From: Seriola aureovittata
Lineage: Eukaryota; Chordata; Actinopteri; Carangiformes; Carangidae
Reading direction: 5' to 3'
Assembly: GCF_021018895.1 (NCBI RefSeq)
Contig: NC_079377.1
Location: 19,369,501 to 19,433,500, forward strand
DNA: 64,000 bases
Below are positions 38,516 to 51,200 of this stretch, piece after piece; position 1 is the first letter of the stretch, and each line of letters starts with the position of its first letter. The translations under genes were made by a program, and so were the position numbers. Under the pieces are notes generated by a model. The model was given only the letters and a program-made list of their open reading frames with translations, was not told the origin of the DNA and ran no database searches.

Positions 38516-39695
38516 AAAAAGGAAACAATGCCTTCTGTATTCTTTTCTACATGTCAAATTTGAGAAATTTTTAGTCTCCAGTGAATGCAGAGTGGTAGCA
38601 GAAAAGAAAATGAGATTTGCAGTGGGTAGTAGCAAGTTAGGAATAAAAAAGCACCTTTTCATGTGTATAAAAATGTCTACAAACCACATTTTAGATTCTT
38701 CATCCTATTCCTATCCTGGTCAACAAACATTTCCTTGATCTGCTGAAAAATGCGTATAAACCTCGGCCAAGTGTTAATCGACAGAGAAAAGGTACAAGGT
38801 CACATATTTGGACAAAACATGAACTTTCCGCATCTTCCTCATGTCCCAGGAGGTTTGTGGAAGTCCCCTTGTGAAAGCTGAGAATGACTGGGTCTCTTAC
38901 TCTGGTCAGGGCTTCATTCCCCTGGCCCATCCCTATCAAAGGCCTTCTGTTTGCGGGTGAAAGAGTCCAATTTCTGGGCCTCCCAGAAATAGGCCGTATG
39001 GTGGCATGGAGAGAAGGGCCTGGAGTGGGGAGGTGCTAAGTGAGTGGGAGCCAAGCGAGAGCCTGGGGAGCGAGTAGACCTGAGCTGCCCGACTAATGGT
39101 TCCCTCACTGGGGAGAAGAGGAATGTCTGGTGAGGGAGAGGAGAGGAGACAGGGCCTATACAAGAGGGATATGTGTGTTTGAGTGTGTTATTTGTAGATG
39201 TGTGTGCACGTGTGGTGTGTGTGTGTGGACTATATTTCCCCACAGTGCCCCAATTAGAGAGACCCTGGAGACAAATACATTCAGCACTTCATTCATTATA
39301 CTCAGCAGTCAACTGTCAGCTGTGTACGCACACCAACATGCGTTCGCACACACAAGCATGCACTTACAGTCATCCAGGCATGATCATAACCATATTCTTG
39401 CGACAGGCAAAGACATTAATGTAGTCCTTCACACATTAATATGTAAAGTATGTCACTGATATAGTCAGGGTTACACATTTAAATCCCACTGGAACTACCC
39501 AGGAAAAAACTGGATTCCCTCAAAGTACCGTGGATAAACGCAGCTTTTTCCGACTTGGCCCCACAGAGCACACACTTTGTGAAGGAAAACAAACTGTATA
39601 AACAGGAAGTGAAGCAAAATCACTCTTAAATCAGTCTGTTTGAATGTTAAGCTTCAATATCCATACATTTACTTAGATGTATGGGTATAATACTT
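38516..39695. other. noncoding, GC-richer block at 38930-39150
   Basis: A block of higher GC at 38930-39150 includes a perfect inverted repeat (TTTCTGGG at 38971-38978, CCCAGAAA at 38982-38989). Minus-strand frames over it (38914-39243) have no splice or domain support. Confidence 0.5.
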
Positions 39696-39950
39696 AGGCT
39701 GCAGCTAACTTAATTTAATTTATTTATCGATTAATCGTTTATAAAATGCCAGACAATAGTGAAAAATATCCCAATTGTCCAAGGTCAGGTCTTCAAATGT
39801 CTCATTTTGTCTGAACAACCCCAAAAATATTCAATTTACAATAAGAAGCTGACAACAGCAAATTATTTTGCATTTCTGCTTGACACATGACGATTAATTG
39901 ATTATCAAAACATTTTTCTGTTAATCTTGTAAACTAACCATTGCAGCTCT
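39696..39950. mobile_element. short hAT-like MITE, copy 1
   Basis: A roughly 255-bp non-autonomous element with short imperfect terminal inverted repeats: AGGCTGCAGCTAAC on the left and the complement of AGAGCTGCAATGGTT on the right. Inside are the features of an abundant fish MITE: ATCGATTAATCG, ATAAAATGCCAGACAATAGTG, CTTCAAATGTCTCATTTTGTC and a terminal ATTAATTGATTATCAAAAC. It encodes no protein. Flanking 8-bp duplications are not preserved. Family recognition is from memory of teleost repeats. Confidence 0.8.
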
Positions 39951-41123
39951 ACATTATGTAAATGAGAAAAAAGAATGAATTTGTTTGGATATTTCTAAAA
40001 GGAATCCCGTAGTGGTGTGAAGGTTTGTCACTTTAAGCTTGCTAAAATGATGGTAGTGATACTGTCAAGATGCCTTGATCAACCTGGATGCAGAGGGTTC
40101 AGAAATGTTTGGCTTGTAGTCCCTTAAAAGGAAACAGTTTTCTACTTGCAACCTTGCACCACAGGTCACAGACTATTTCTCCTGGTTTGAAATGATTCAC
40201 CAAAGAGACATAAATTTGTCAGATTGTTTCATTTGAATAACTGAATAAAAAATATCCAGTATTTTTACTAGAACTATGCAGAACTATGTTTCTTCTTCTT
40301 CCCTCTCTTTGTTATGATCTCCAACCCCCGAGATTGATCTTGAAAGAAAAATGTTTTGGGGTCTTGGCGATAGCTCATTTGGTTATAAGGCAAATACAAT
40401 ACATCTGATGTGATGTGTTGATGTCTGTTGCTGTTCAATTTTCCTGTCAATCTATACAGCAGGAAAACTGTAACCTGTAAAATGTTTTTTTTTTTTTTTT
40501 TTGAATAATCTTTTGTACTGGTAAGAAAAAAAACAAGTGGATCCAAGAAAAGTATCTGAAAATGGGGTATTCAAAGTTATTTAGGTAAGTGTAAGTTAAA
40601 GGACATTCCCTGAATTATTAAAATTAAATGTCACTTGCCACAAGCCATGATCCAAAACTTCCTTCACTTGACCTGGTATCACAGAAATACGAAGCACATT
40701 TACATCCATGTTGCTCTCTAAATGCTTATCTACAAATACAGAACACACACATTATAGCACATAAACATACTGTAGATACAGACCCTGCTTTTGTCTGTTC
40801 CAGAATAAGTACATCTATACACGAAGCAGATGTATGCACGAACACATAGGCATATATCTTCATCCCGCCTCACCCCACTCATCTCTGCTGCAGACAATAA
40901 AAGACGGAAGGAGGAGGACGGATGGAGGGAAGGATGCGACTTTCCTGTGAAAATAAACGTGAAACAAACACCAAGTGCGTGGGGGTCAGGTTTCGTTGCT
41001 GTGACGACAGTGGACGTGAGGCAAAGGGCCATCGTAATTGGAGCTGGAATAAAATACTGTGGCGATATGGCGAATGAAATATACACACTGGCACACGCAA
41101 GATTAAGTTCAACATATTTGTAA
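39951..41123. other. noncoding, no feature recognised
   Basis: T19 lies at about 40484-40502. No gene or known repeat is recognised between the MITE and the Tc1 relic. Confidence 0.55.
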
Positions 41124-41327
41124 GATCTCAACCCGAATGATCACCTGATGGGAGTTTTTGGAATTATGACATCGCTCTCCACCACCATCATCAAATCACC
41201 AAATGTGAGAATATCTTTCGGTCAAATGTTGTTCATCCCCCCAGTAGAGTTCAGACACTTGGACAATCAATGCCAAGGAACTATTGAAGCTGTTCTGGAG
41301 GCTCAAGGTGGAACAAAACCTTACTAA
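41124..41327 (+). pseudogene. Tc1/mariner transposase C-terminal fragment
   Basis: A single frame stays open from 41124 to a TAA at 41325-41327 and encodes 67 residues. It starts at DLNPNDHLMG, the decayed counterpart of the DLNPIEHLW block that carries the third catalytic acidic residue of Tc1-like transposases, and ends in IEAVLEAQGGTKPY, the family's typical C-terminus. An in-frame TAA lies immediately upstream (41121-41123), so the rest of the transposase is missing. Nucleotide similarity to the usual fish repeat continues past the stop to about 41370. It is a dead relic with no intact element around it. The middle of the frame does not look like a constrained transposase, so it may be read out of the original phase there. 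Confidence 0.7.
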
Positions 41328-42132
41328 GACACCTCATGTTGGTTTTCATATTGTCACCCATCTGTACATGAATGTAGGAACAACACATGCAAATACACAG
41401 AATCAGCAGAGGCCAGGGTCATTTTATCTGAACACACCATGGGACAACCACCCACATGAGCAGGAAACATGACACTGTCAACACAGTTTTGGGAATTCCC
41501 ACACACATCACACCGACTGACACTCAAATGTACACAGACTGTACATATACCCAGGAATGAAGTGTTTTCATCCTCCCTTAAAAATAATAATCCATAGTAG
41601 ATTTAAATCTTTCGTTGATATACACCAATGTCCTGTCACACGTACGTACTCAAACCATTACATGTCCCAGAAAAAAAAGCTGCCAGAAAATGTCAGAGTT
41701 TAATTTAAGTACACGTATAGACAGCTGTATAGGAATGCGAAAATGTGACACAAATCTAAACGTGATGGCGGATGTAATATCGAGTATCAGCATGGTATGT
41801 GTGAAAAAACATTACTCTGTTTCTCTTACTATTTCCCTCTCGCACTCGTCTTCTGTCTCACCTGAGCTAAAGGTCCTGGGAACAACATGCTTACTCCTGC
41901 AGTGAGTGACAGCTCACGGCCCCGAGGCAGCCAGCTCCGCCTTCAGGTGAGGTCTGACCATCTCAAGTTTCCATCTCAACTTCCTCATTCATCCCTTGCC
42001 TTCACCTCCCCTCTCTCATTTTTAAAAAAATCCAAACTCTGCCATCTGACCTCACATACACACAAATGCAAAGTTTAGCGAACTTTGACAAAGACATCGG
42101 TGTAGATAAATACAAATGCAAAACTTGAACAC

Positions 42133-42137
<5 letters not shown>
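41328..42137. other. noncoding, Tc1 relic 3' flank then unique sequence
   Basis: The first 40 bp or so still resemble the 3' noncoding end of the Tc1-type repeat. The rest holds nothing recognised. Confidence 0.5.

Positions 42138-42206
<69 letters not shown>
42138..42206. repeat. (CA)n microsatellite
   Basis: About 34 CA units. The flanking word CATTTTACACACAC occurs on both sides (left copy at 42131, right copy at 42205), a small direct duplication. Confidence 0.96.
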
Positions 42207-42207
<1 letters not shown>

Positions 42208-45200
42208 TTTACACACACACACGCAGAGACAGAGATAGAGCAACAGAAAATTAAACCCAAAATGACACATCCCCCACCCAACCAGGCACAAAGTTTAGAG
42301 CTTGTGTGTGTGTGTTTATGTGTGTGTTTGTGTGTGTGCGTACAGAGCCTGAGGTAGTGGGGTTTCTATTACAGTGAAGCTTCCTTTCCCAGGTGAAAAA
42401 CCAAGCAGAGAGGGGCAATGTAAAACCTTACAACCTCGAGGGGATACACCACCACTAATACCCCTTCATGCCTCCACAAGTTTGCCCCCACCTGTCAATA
42501 AATTCACTATGATAATTTGATGAAAACCACAATGAGGGAATACCGCAATTATTGCAACTGTTATGTAAACACCTTAAAGAGGTTATCTTGTATTAAGGAT
42601 TGTTGTTCAGATACACTTACTTGAACGTTACAAGTACAGTGCTGGATTAGTTGCCACTTGTCAGTGTAGTTGTCATTACTTTTATTATACAATATGTACA
42701 TAATTTGGTTTCTTTCTGTGTTTCGATTCTGTAACATCAACATCACACAGTGTCAGTGAAAAGAAAAAACGAATCTTGGCTTTTCTCCCAAAACAACTCA
42801 TAACAATAAATATGTCCTCCAGTTTCCTTCTTATATTTTGTGAGGACTAACATTTTAGCTGCTACACATTAGCCTCCATATATCAAACAAGGGTTATCAT
42901 GAAAACAAGGGTTACTGGCGGAAGTCTGGTTACTTTGAAGCATGCAGGTACGGCTGATACATGGCCTCTAGGCATTTTTTTTTTTTTTTTTTTTACAGTA
43001 GGCTCTTCAACAGATGAGAGATTCTCAACCTTTTTGGCATCACAGACTGTTTTTATGTTGACAGTTTCCTTGTGGACAGTGCTCTCCTTCCCACAACTTT
43101 CTGGACAGAAACTCCACTGACTGGTCTTTGTTTCTGATTTAGACATTTTTTGGAAAAGTTTTTACATTTTTTCTCAACTATGGTGTTTGAATAAACGATT
43201 TCAATAAAAACACGCCAACCTTATACAGTCATGATTCATTTTAGCTCTGCGATGTCTAAAGTGCACTCCCGAAAGTTCATGGAGCGGCCTGGCTTCCAGC
43301 TGCCAGAAGTCAAAGCAAAAAAAAGGAGGCCAGCTACAATGTGAAGCCCTTAGTCAAACAATTTCCTTAATCGGGATACTTACATCAGTCAGGCTATCTA
43401 TATATCTGTAAAATGGACAGTAATATTTGCATGTACGTGTGTATGTAGGAAAAATGGGAGAGGAGGTGGGATTTGATTGTGGTGGTACATTGAGTGTATG
43501 CATGGACAAGAGTATGTGGCGGGATGTTTCTGTAGGATAGGCTGGGGTGAGGGGGTGACTGTGTCGGCATGTAAAAGCCAATCAATGAGTCTTGGTGCTC
43601 CGGTAAAAGTATGTAGAGTGGAGGTCAGAGGGACGCAGAGAATGAGCTGTGAGAAAATAAAACAAAGGGAGACAGGAATAATCATCTCAGCCATTTCAAT
43701 GAAAGTGCCAAAAAAGTGAGGTCTGAAAAATGTGTAAATTGAAACGGCCGTACTTCAAGCCATTCATTTCCTGCGGTATCTGGGTAAATATTATGAACTC
43801 TACTCGAGACTACTGAGCACACTATCCATCATGACTCACACAAGCCAAGTTCAAGCTCACATTTACTCTTCGACCAACATAATTAGTTGGGAGAATTATA
43901 GAGTCTATATGCACACAATGTATGTGTGAATGTGCGTCTGATGTTAGAGTTCTACCCCTGGCAAGCTGGCAAGTTAAAGAAACATATTGCCTCATTGCGA
44001 AATACGAAGTTCCTGTAACTATAACAGGAAGGCAGCAAACCAAATCTGCACACACATGAACACTCATATAAAGATGCATATTTTTACAGAGTTCATAATT
44101 CTCCAGCTCAGCAGGCGTTGAATGAAGTTTTAAGTTCCATTATCCCCTATTCAATTTTACTTCTGCAAGCAGGGTAAAGTATTTCTTGTGGTTCTAACTG
44201 TGGGAGAGACACCACATTTTTTATTTTCAAACTATGCAATTTTTTGCCAACCCACTTTACTAGCTTGGCTACACAGAGATGACTGCCTCATAAAACAACA
44301 TAGTCACATCCTCTTCGCCTGATGCACCTGTGGGTACGTGCACTTGGGTAACAAAGGTTTTGTAACAGATTGATGTAAGTTGTATTTGTTTGAGGTGTGT
44401 ATCAGAACAATGATAATTGCCCTGTGAAAATTAAACTAGGCTACTTAAAATAATTTCTTTAATTATTTTCTCTTCCACTTACAAATGCAATAATTAAAAA
44501 AATGTCCCCAATAAATGATTTTTCACTAAGCATTGTGCAACTGCAGTATCATTTGCCTCAGTAATCTCATTATGTTTATCATATGTAGATAAATATCAGC
44601 TTGTTTGAAACATTAGGTTACACCTTTGTGCAATGCCTTTATTTTGTTAATTCCCACATAGCTCAGCTTTCTCACTCCTCTGTTATCTATTCCGCTGCAG
44701 CTAAAGGAAATAGATTTAGGTTATTTTTTGAACTTGACATCACAACCAATCAAAATGTAAAACAAATCTAAACTTCACCGGTGGAAGCTGGGTTTTCTCA
44801 TTCCCTGCTATTTAAGTTTTTTTCAAGTTTGTAACAAATTATTTTTGTAGTTTTGGTCATCATTTCTATTGATAACAACATTATACTCACCAAGTCACCA
44901 GTTGATGAGATCTGGGAACATCCCAATATAACTTTCAGTTGTACCTCCAAATAAAAGGTTTTAGATAATTTGATCAAAGCAGTGGCTTGTTTACAGCGTA
45001 TTTGATCATTTGATGTAGCAGTGTTGCCATGTTACCAGAGTTCAGCAATCTTGGTAAGTACAAAATTATTAAAACTGATGGAAACGTTGGCCAAAGCTAC
45101 AAAAATGAGACCATATCAACCAAAGCCATGTGCAATAACAAAGCACAGCATGTTCTGTCCCTGTGGGTGACACTCAACTCCCGCTAAGTCATTGTCTGTC

Positions 45201-45563
45201 TTTCTAAATAAGAGCGTCAACAGCCAAAGAAGAGAGCGAGAGAGGATTGGGAACCCTCTCTCTCTCTCTCTGCAGGCCAGCACAAATGGAGACAAGGAGA
45301 GGTAACTGGATGGATTTCTCTCCTCATTCCAAGGCCTCCAGCACTACCTGCCAGCTGGCCAGACAGAAGCAGAGACTTCTGGGATAGATTTATGTGTAGT
45401 GGTGGGTCTAAATTGGCCCCACATCAGGATGGCCTCTCACTAAAGTATTAATAATGATGGTTCCTGTTGGAGTGTGTGCGCAGTATTCTGGCAGCCTTTA
45501 CGCATCTGGCTTGCCCTCTCTAAGCTGTTCTCCGTCAGCATTACCACACAAGCACATGCAGGC
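42207..45563. other. noncoding, possible fragment of a repeat near 43020
   Basis: No gene is recognised. T18 lies at 42976-42993. ATTCTCAACCTTTTTGGCAT at 43021 resembles the start of a common fish repeat, but the match is too short to call. CT tract at 45257-45270. Confidence 0.5.
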
Positions 45564-45618
45564 GCACACACACGCACGCACGCACGCGCGCACACACACA
45601 CACGCACACACACACACA
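45564..45618. repeat. (CA)n/(CGCA)n mixed microsatellite
   Basis: CA units interspersed with CGCACGCACGCGCG, a strong alternating purine-pyrimidine tract. Confidence 0.94.
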
Positions 45619-47914
45619 AAGAAGCACATTACCAGAAGCACTTGCAAAGACCAACACACATGCACGTATGCACAAGAACACACACCACCTCCTCATTCCC
45701 ACTTGGCTCTGAATGAACCAACCACAATACACAAAGAGGCTCGGGAGATAGAGCATGATGACTAAAACTGCTTCTCATTCATCACTCTTTTCAACCCTCT
45801 CTCTCTCTCTCTCTCTCTCGCCTCTTTACTCACCCATCATAAATATCACTGGTGCGAGAAAATCTATTTCCCCCATGTCCTCACACATGCACACTATAAT
45901 AGAGTCATTTCAATGCCTGTCTAAACAATCATTTTCATGTCTGAGGGAAGTTGGTTGATACTCGGCTGAAATGTTCTGAATATACCCTGCAAGCCACTGG
46001 CTTCTGAGGTGAAGTGCCTGTACACAAAGAGGTGTTTATCTGTCAGATGCTAGACGGTTTGAAGCACAGTGGCAATATGCTTCCACTAGCAACAGATTTT
46101 TATGGTTTTTAAAACTACAGTGAACCAGAAAGGTGTAAAACTGTCCTTATTGACCAGGATTTGACCACAGTTATACATCATGGAGGCTTGAAGGTTCTAT
46201 CCTTAATTACTTACCATATTATTTGAGCTGAATTCACATACATGAGTTTATATGTTAAAGAAAAAAAAACTATTAAGAAACAGAGCTTTATGTATTTGAC
46301 AACTGATCATAATAAGACAGGTGCCTATTTAAGTGCTGTCTTTATAAACATTGCAAATGTACACAAATCGTTTAATAGTATCAGAAGACATTGATAATTT
46401 AAATGTTATTTGTCTGTCGTTAGTCCCTGTATTACATCACTTAGGCTGTAACAGCATGCTGTGAATTTTGATTACATTTGGATCACAGGTAAAGGCAGAA
46501 TCATGGCCTTCCATCCAAGATCACACCTCATTCCCTCATAAACTGCTCCCTGTATGATAGTCACCAAATACTTCGCTATATAGTGAACTGTAAAATGAAA
46601 TTACAGACACATGAATTGTCACAGACAGGTGAAGTGTTGCACAACTGCAATTTTTACATCTATAAAATGCAACACATTGCACAGTGAGACTGTTAGCTGA
46701 GAGTTGTAAATGTATCAACACTACTTATTTCATTTCATTGTGGGAACTTTTGAGGGCAGTATAAAGTAGATAAACCACAATTTCTCTACTGTACATATTG
46801 GGAACTATGTGGTTAATGGGGAGGATTCTCTAGTGGAACTGTATCATTTACTAAATAAAAAAAGTCCATACAGCAATTGTGGAGAAATTATACAATCAGT
46901 AAAGGTGTTTCTGGTCAGTGAGGCCAACTGGATTCAAATTGACTGTAAACCAGTTATGTCGGCAGCAAACATTACCCTTCACATTTAAGCTGCTCTCTCC
47001 CAAAGGAAAAATTAATGCCAGTTTTAAAATTTTGATGATTGCTCTCACACAGAAGTGCCATACACTTCATGGTATTTTAAAATCAATACAATTACCTGCT
47101 TTTTGGTTCCAGAAACTCAAGCCAAGAAATACACTTCCTCTCTTTTTGCACCATCTATTCCTCTTTTCTCCTCCTCCTCTACCTTACGCTCCCATTTCCC
47201 CTATTTTAGTTCCCTCTCTTGCTTACTTTCTGTCTTCTGTACCGATCACCCCATTATGCCATTCTGCTATTTAAAAGAGCACCACAGCAATCCTCAGTGG
47301 CAGCCTGAGAACTGTCACTGAGACTGTTAGAAAACCATTAACAACAGATCAAGCTCTTCCACTGTAATCACAATCTGTTTGCTTTGGAAATGGTGGGTGA
47401 AACAACAGTCAGTTTCAACAAGGCAACATGGCCAAAGTCTTGATTTAAAAAAAAAAAAACTCAGATGTGAGATACTGACAATGTTTATGCAAATAGATCT
47501 GGAACCAACAACATGTACACGTGCAAGTGGGGGAGAAAAAAAGAACAGAAAGTTAATACTGTGCAAAAGCCAACATGCTCTCAGCTATCCAAGTGCTGAT
47601 GTGCATCACTCAGATGTTAAGATTTATGCCCTTTAAGCATCTGCACTTGTGGTCATTTTTTGTGCAATCCATCTTAAACAGACATCAGTGCCATTGACTG
47701 ACGATTAAAGCTGGACGCAAAACCAGATTCTACCTAATTTTTGTAAATATAAACCGTGTTTTAAATATCTACTGTGTTACAACTACAGTATGTAGATAGA
47801 AATACAATGTGAAACAGCTTGTGTGCAAACATATACACACATTTACATACTGTGAACTGTCAAAGACTATCAGCACAATCCTAAAGAATGAAAGATTGGA
47901 GTGAGCCTTACAGA

Positions 47915-47919
<5 letters not shown>
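45619..47919. other. noncoding, no feature recognised
   Basis: A (CT)n tract lies at 45798-45820 and pyrimidine-rich DNA at 47130-47250. No gene or known repeat is recognised. Confidence 0.55.

Positions 47920-47946
<27 letters not shown>
47920..47946. repeat. (CA)n microsatellite
   Basis: About 13 CA units. Confidence 0.94.
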
Positions 47947-47950
<4 letters not shown>

Positions 47951-48199
47951 CTCTAGTGGTTTCCAGTGGAGTAGAAATACCATTATACAGTTAACTGTAC
48001 ATTACAAATGGGCTGCCAACTGTCTCTGGAGTATCACATGACCACGGATGGCTCCTACAATTGGCTGGCTGGCACAACGGCATGAGTATCGGGTTAGCGA
48101 TTGATTGGGTGACGTGTGGTGGAACAGATGGAACAGAGAGGAAGTGTATTCCCAGGAAACCACACCAAACCACTGGGTTTTTCCACAGGCAGGTGAGGT

Positions 48200-48200
<1 letters not shown>

Positions 48201-48242
<42 letters not shown>
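48201..48242. repeat. (CA)n microsatellite
   Basis: About 20 CA units; a (CT)n tract follows at 48275-48296. This is the last long dinucleotide array before 63.05 kb. Confidence 0.96.
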
Positions 48243-48244
<2 letters not shown>

Positions 48245-48296
48245 AACAAGACAATTCCTGAACCTCTTTCGCACTCTCTCTCTCTCTCTCTCTCTG

Positions 48297-51200
48297 TGTG
48301 ACTGGCTCAAGCTCTTCCTGGCTCTCTCTCCAGCCCTCACAGGCCATTTGGTTCTACATAGATCTTCATTATATTTAATTACCTTCTCGGGTTTCACTGG
48401 AATGAATCCACATGTATGTGAGTTGGGGGGGCATTCTTTTCCTTTCCTGATTCTGAAGTCATTTTTTATCTGCCTAAGAGGTACAATAAATTAACAGAAG
48501 ACAAAAAGCAGAATTGACATACTTTTCCATGGCAAGATTTATATTGGAACTGAACTGAAAAATCAGACTGTAAGTCTGCTTTGCCCGGGCCAAGTTCATG
48601 TTGTTACTGGCTGACCACAGAAATCATCAAACACGACTGGTAATGTTGAAATGCACAAGACATTTGTTCAGGGGAAAGCAAAAAATCTGACGTGTAAGCA
48701 AAGATCACAAATATTAACATATCGAGTTGAGCCAATCTGCCTGGAGGACATATTTGTCTTCAGCAGCTTGACCTATTTATTCGTTTATTTCTATATTTAT
48801 CTATTTTTGACCTCCTCTTGCCCACTTTTTCTACTACTTCAGCAGGTGGCAGCAGTAACTGCAGTCAAAAAATGAGAAGGTCACAGATTTTAGCCATTTG
48901 CTTCACAACATGACTGTAGGTGAGGCTGTAAATGGCTGGCATCAATGTCACATTTTGGTTGTGTCAGAAACCATGTGTCTACATTTTCAAATCACGTGTC
49001 AAATCAGCATATGGGCAGATGAGGAAGTGACTGTCCTTACAATATCCTGCCATGACCTTTGACTTTGTTAGTCACATTGTTTCCAGAGGTTTATGTGTTT
49101 GCTTAGGGTAATTCAGTTAGGATAACCTTCTAGTCCTTTACATTCATTCAGTCAAGATGGATTATTGTCTTGAGGAATTTTATCCTGTAGGCTTTTATCA
49201 AAAGGATGGCCATATTTTCTGTGCCACTCCTTCAGCCTGCTGATCAAAAAGCAGGAGGCAAGTCGAGACACTGTGTTTATGTCTGAAGGCTCATCCAGTA
49301 TCTGGACTGACTTTGAGACTGCTATAAATCACAGCACAATAAAGACAAGGTGTATTTTTTCCCAACCTTCATTCCATCAATTGGCACAATACAACATAAC
49401 TAATGGTATTAATATTTGGAAAGTATAGCTCAAAAAAGTTTGAGGGAGTGCACATCAACAAATCAACTCCCGTGGATTATATTAAGGCCATTTTAGGGAA
49501 AAGAAAAGAATAATTCAATTTTTACTAAAAATCTTGTTTACCTCTGCCGTTTCATTCCTGTAAAGAGCTTGTAAACAGTACAAGCTGCGAGGACTCACTT
49601 GACCAACATTGAAGTTTTAGTGTATAGTACATCATGCAAGCCCAATGGCTAGACAATATTTGCGTTGTGTACAACTGTATCATATTCTAGGACACACCTG
49701 GTTGGGAAACACTGTGGGAGGCTGAAAAATTGCTCAAGAAGAAGGCAGGCTAGTGATTTTATTTACCAAAGAGTAAATTGTCTCATCTCATTCCTCCTCG
49801 GTGAACTATGTAGTATACATTTCAATATTTACTTGGAGAAAGAAAAGACTTAAAAGAAAATCTATCTGCATTGCTCCTCTGTCTGGGTTCATTCAAAAAT
49901 GCCATTTTTCCTCTGCAGGGAAATAAATTGTTCAACATTTCTCCACCATTACACAGGACTCAAAACGGGAGAAAAACAAACAAAAGCAACTGGAAATAGC
50001 CCCAGGGGCAAACAGCTAAACAAACTCTTTGTGGAATATTCTCTTCGCCTTTTCCTCTCTAGTTTTCTGTCTGGTAGGAGGTCGGCTCAGTCGCTCTCTG
50101 GAAATAGGTAAGTGAATTGTACTTTTTGGAAAAGCATCACTGTCACTGGGCTACAATGTACAAGTAAAAATGGTTTCCTTTCTTGGATGTCAATTTTGTA
50201 CCCCTACCATTTTTCCTTTAAAAATCATATACCCAGTGTAACCAAATCTACTTTTAAACAGTTTGCTACCTTGTTTTATTTTATTTCATTGGCATTTTTC
50301 CCATTTTCTCACAATTTGAAATGGCCTATACCCTCTTGCACTTCAATCCACGATACTTCTCCAGAACACCAGTACACACACACACAGTCGGCCGCTGCTT
50401 TTTTTCACCTGGTTGCCATGATGTACCGAAAGGCTCACCGCACAATTGTCCAGTCACTAGTACAACAACAACATAATCTCTCACATCCTTCCTACCCAGA
50501 AAGTCAATCTAACCCTAACCTGTGTGTAGCCCATTCAGTCTGCTACCAAACTATTAATTTGTTGTGGATTTAGCTAAAATTCTGAAACAATAATCAAAAC
50601 TTTCAGACCTTTCAATCAATCACTAATACAATAGTTAATCTACTATACATACGACATACTGGAAGATTGCTACCTTTAGCGCAGATATATGGCAAATCAA
50701 AAGGAATGTATCTATGAGCCGACCTGTTGTAGCACATCTGTGAAAAATTTGGTGCAAAAATGTACTCCTCCTTTACCGCTATTTTTGAGTGTGCTGCCCA
50801 CTGTGTTGAATTCAGCTTTGCTACAGAAACCCATGGGGGTTTACAAAATGTCCTGTGAAATCCAGCTGCTGTGAGCGCGCCAAATATCGTTCACCACATA
50901 ACAATATATATCTGCGCAGTTGAAGCACTTACAGCCTCACAAGAGAGGCAGTGTTTTGTGTCGTGCTACTTTATGAATGGGATGATTTCGCAGGTTTCAA
51001 ACTGTAAACTAGATGAAAACGGCTCATTTCATGGTACACTACCTGGGCAGGCAAAAACAGAGAAATCAATGATGGATATGGAAAACAATCATGAAAAACT
51101 ATCCCATTGTTGCTCACGGCTGCAGCAGTTTCACTCACCACCGTCTACCTCACTCCTCCTCCCAACTATACAATGATTTGTTATAAAAAGACAAGATAAG

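Noticed and set aside
38914..39243. 109-codon minus-strand frame over GC-richer DNA
   Set aside because: Overlapping frames are equally open, which points to composition; no domain is seen.
43021..43050. Start of a common fish repeat (TTCTCAACCTTTTTGGC)
   Set aside because: The similarity covers only about 20 bases and cannot be extended with confidence.
48060..48110. tRNA-like or SINE-like head
   Set aside because: An A-box-like word is present but no B box or tail follows.
50112..50573. 153-codon plus-strand frame
   Set aside because: Not microsatellite-driven, but the translation has no recognisable motif, and no matching exon neighbours were found.
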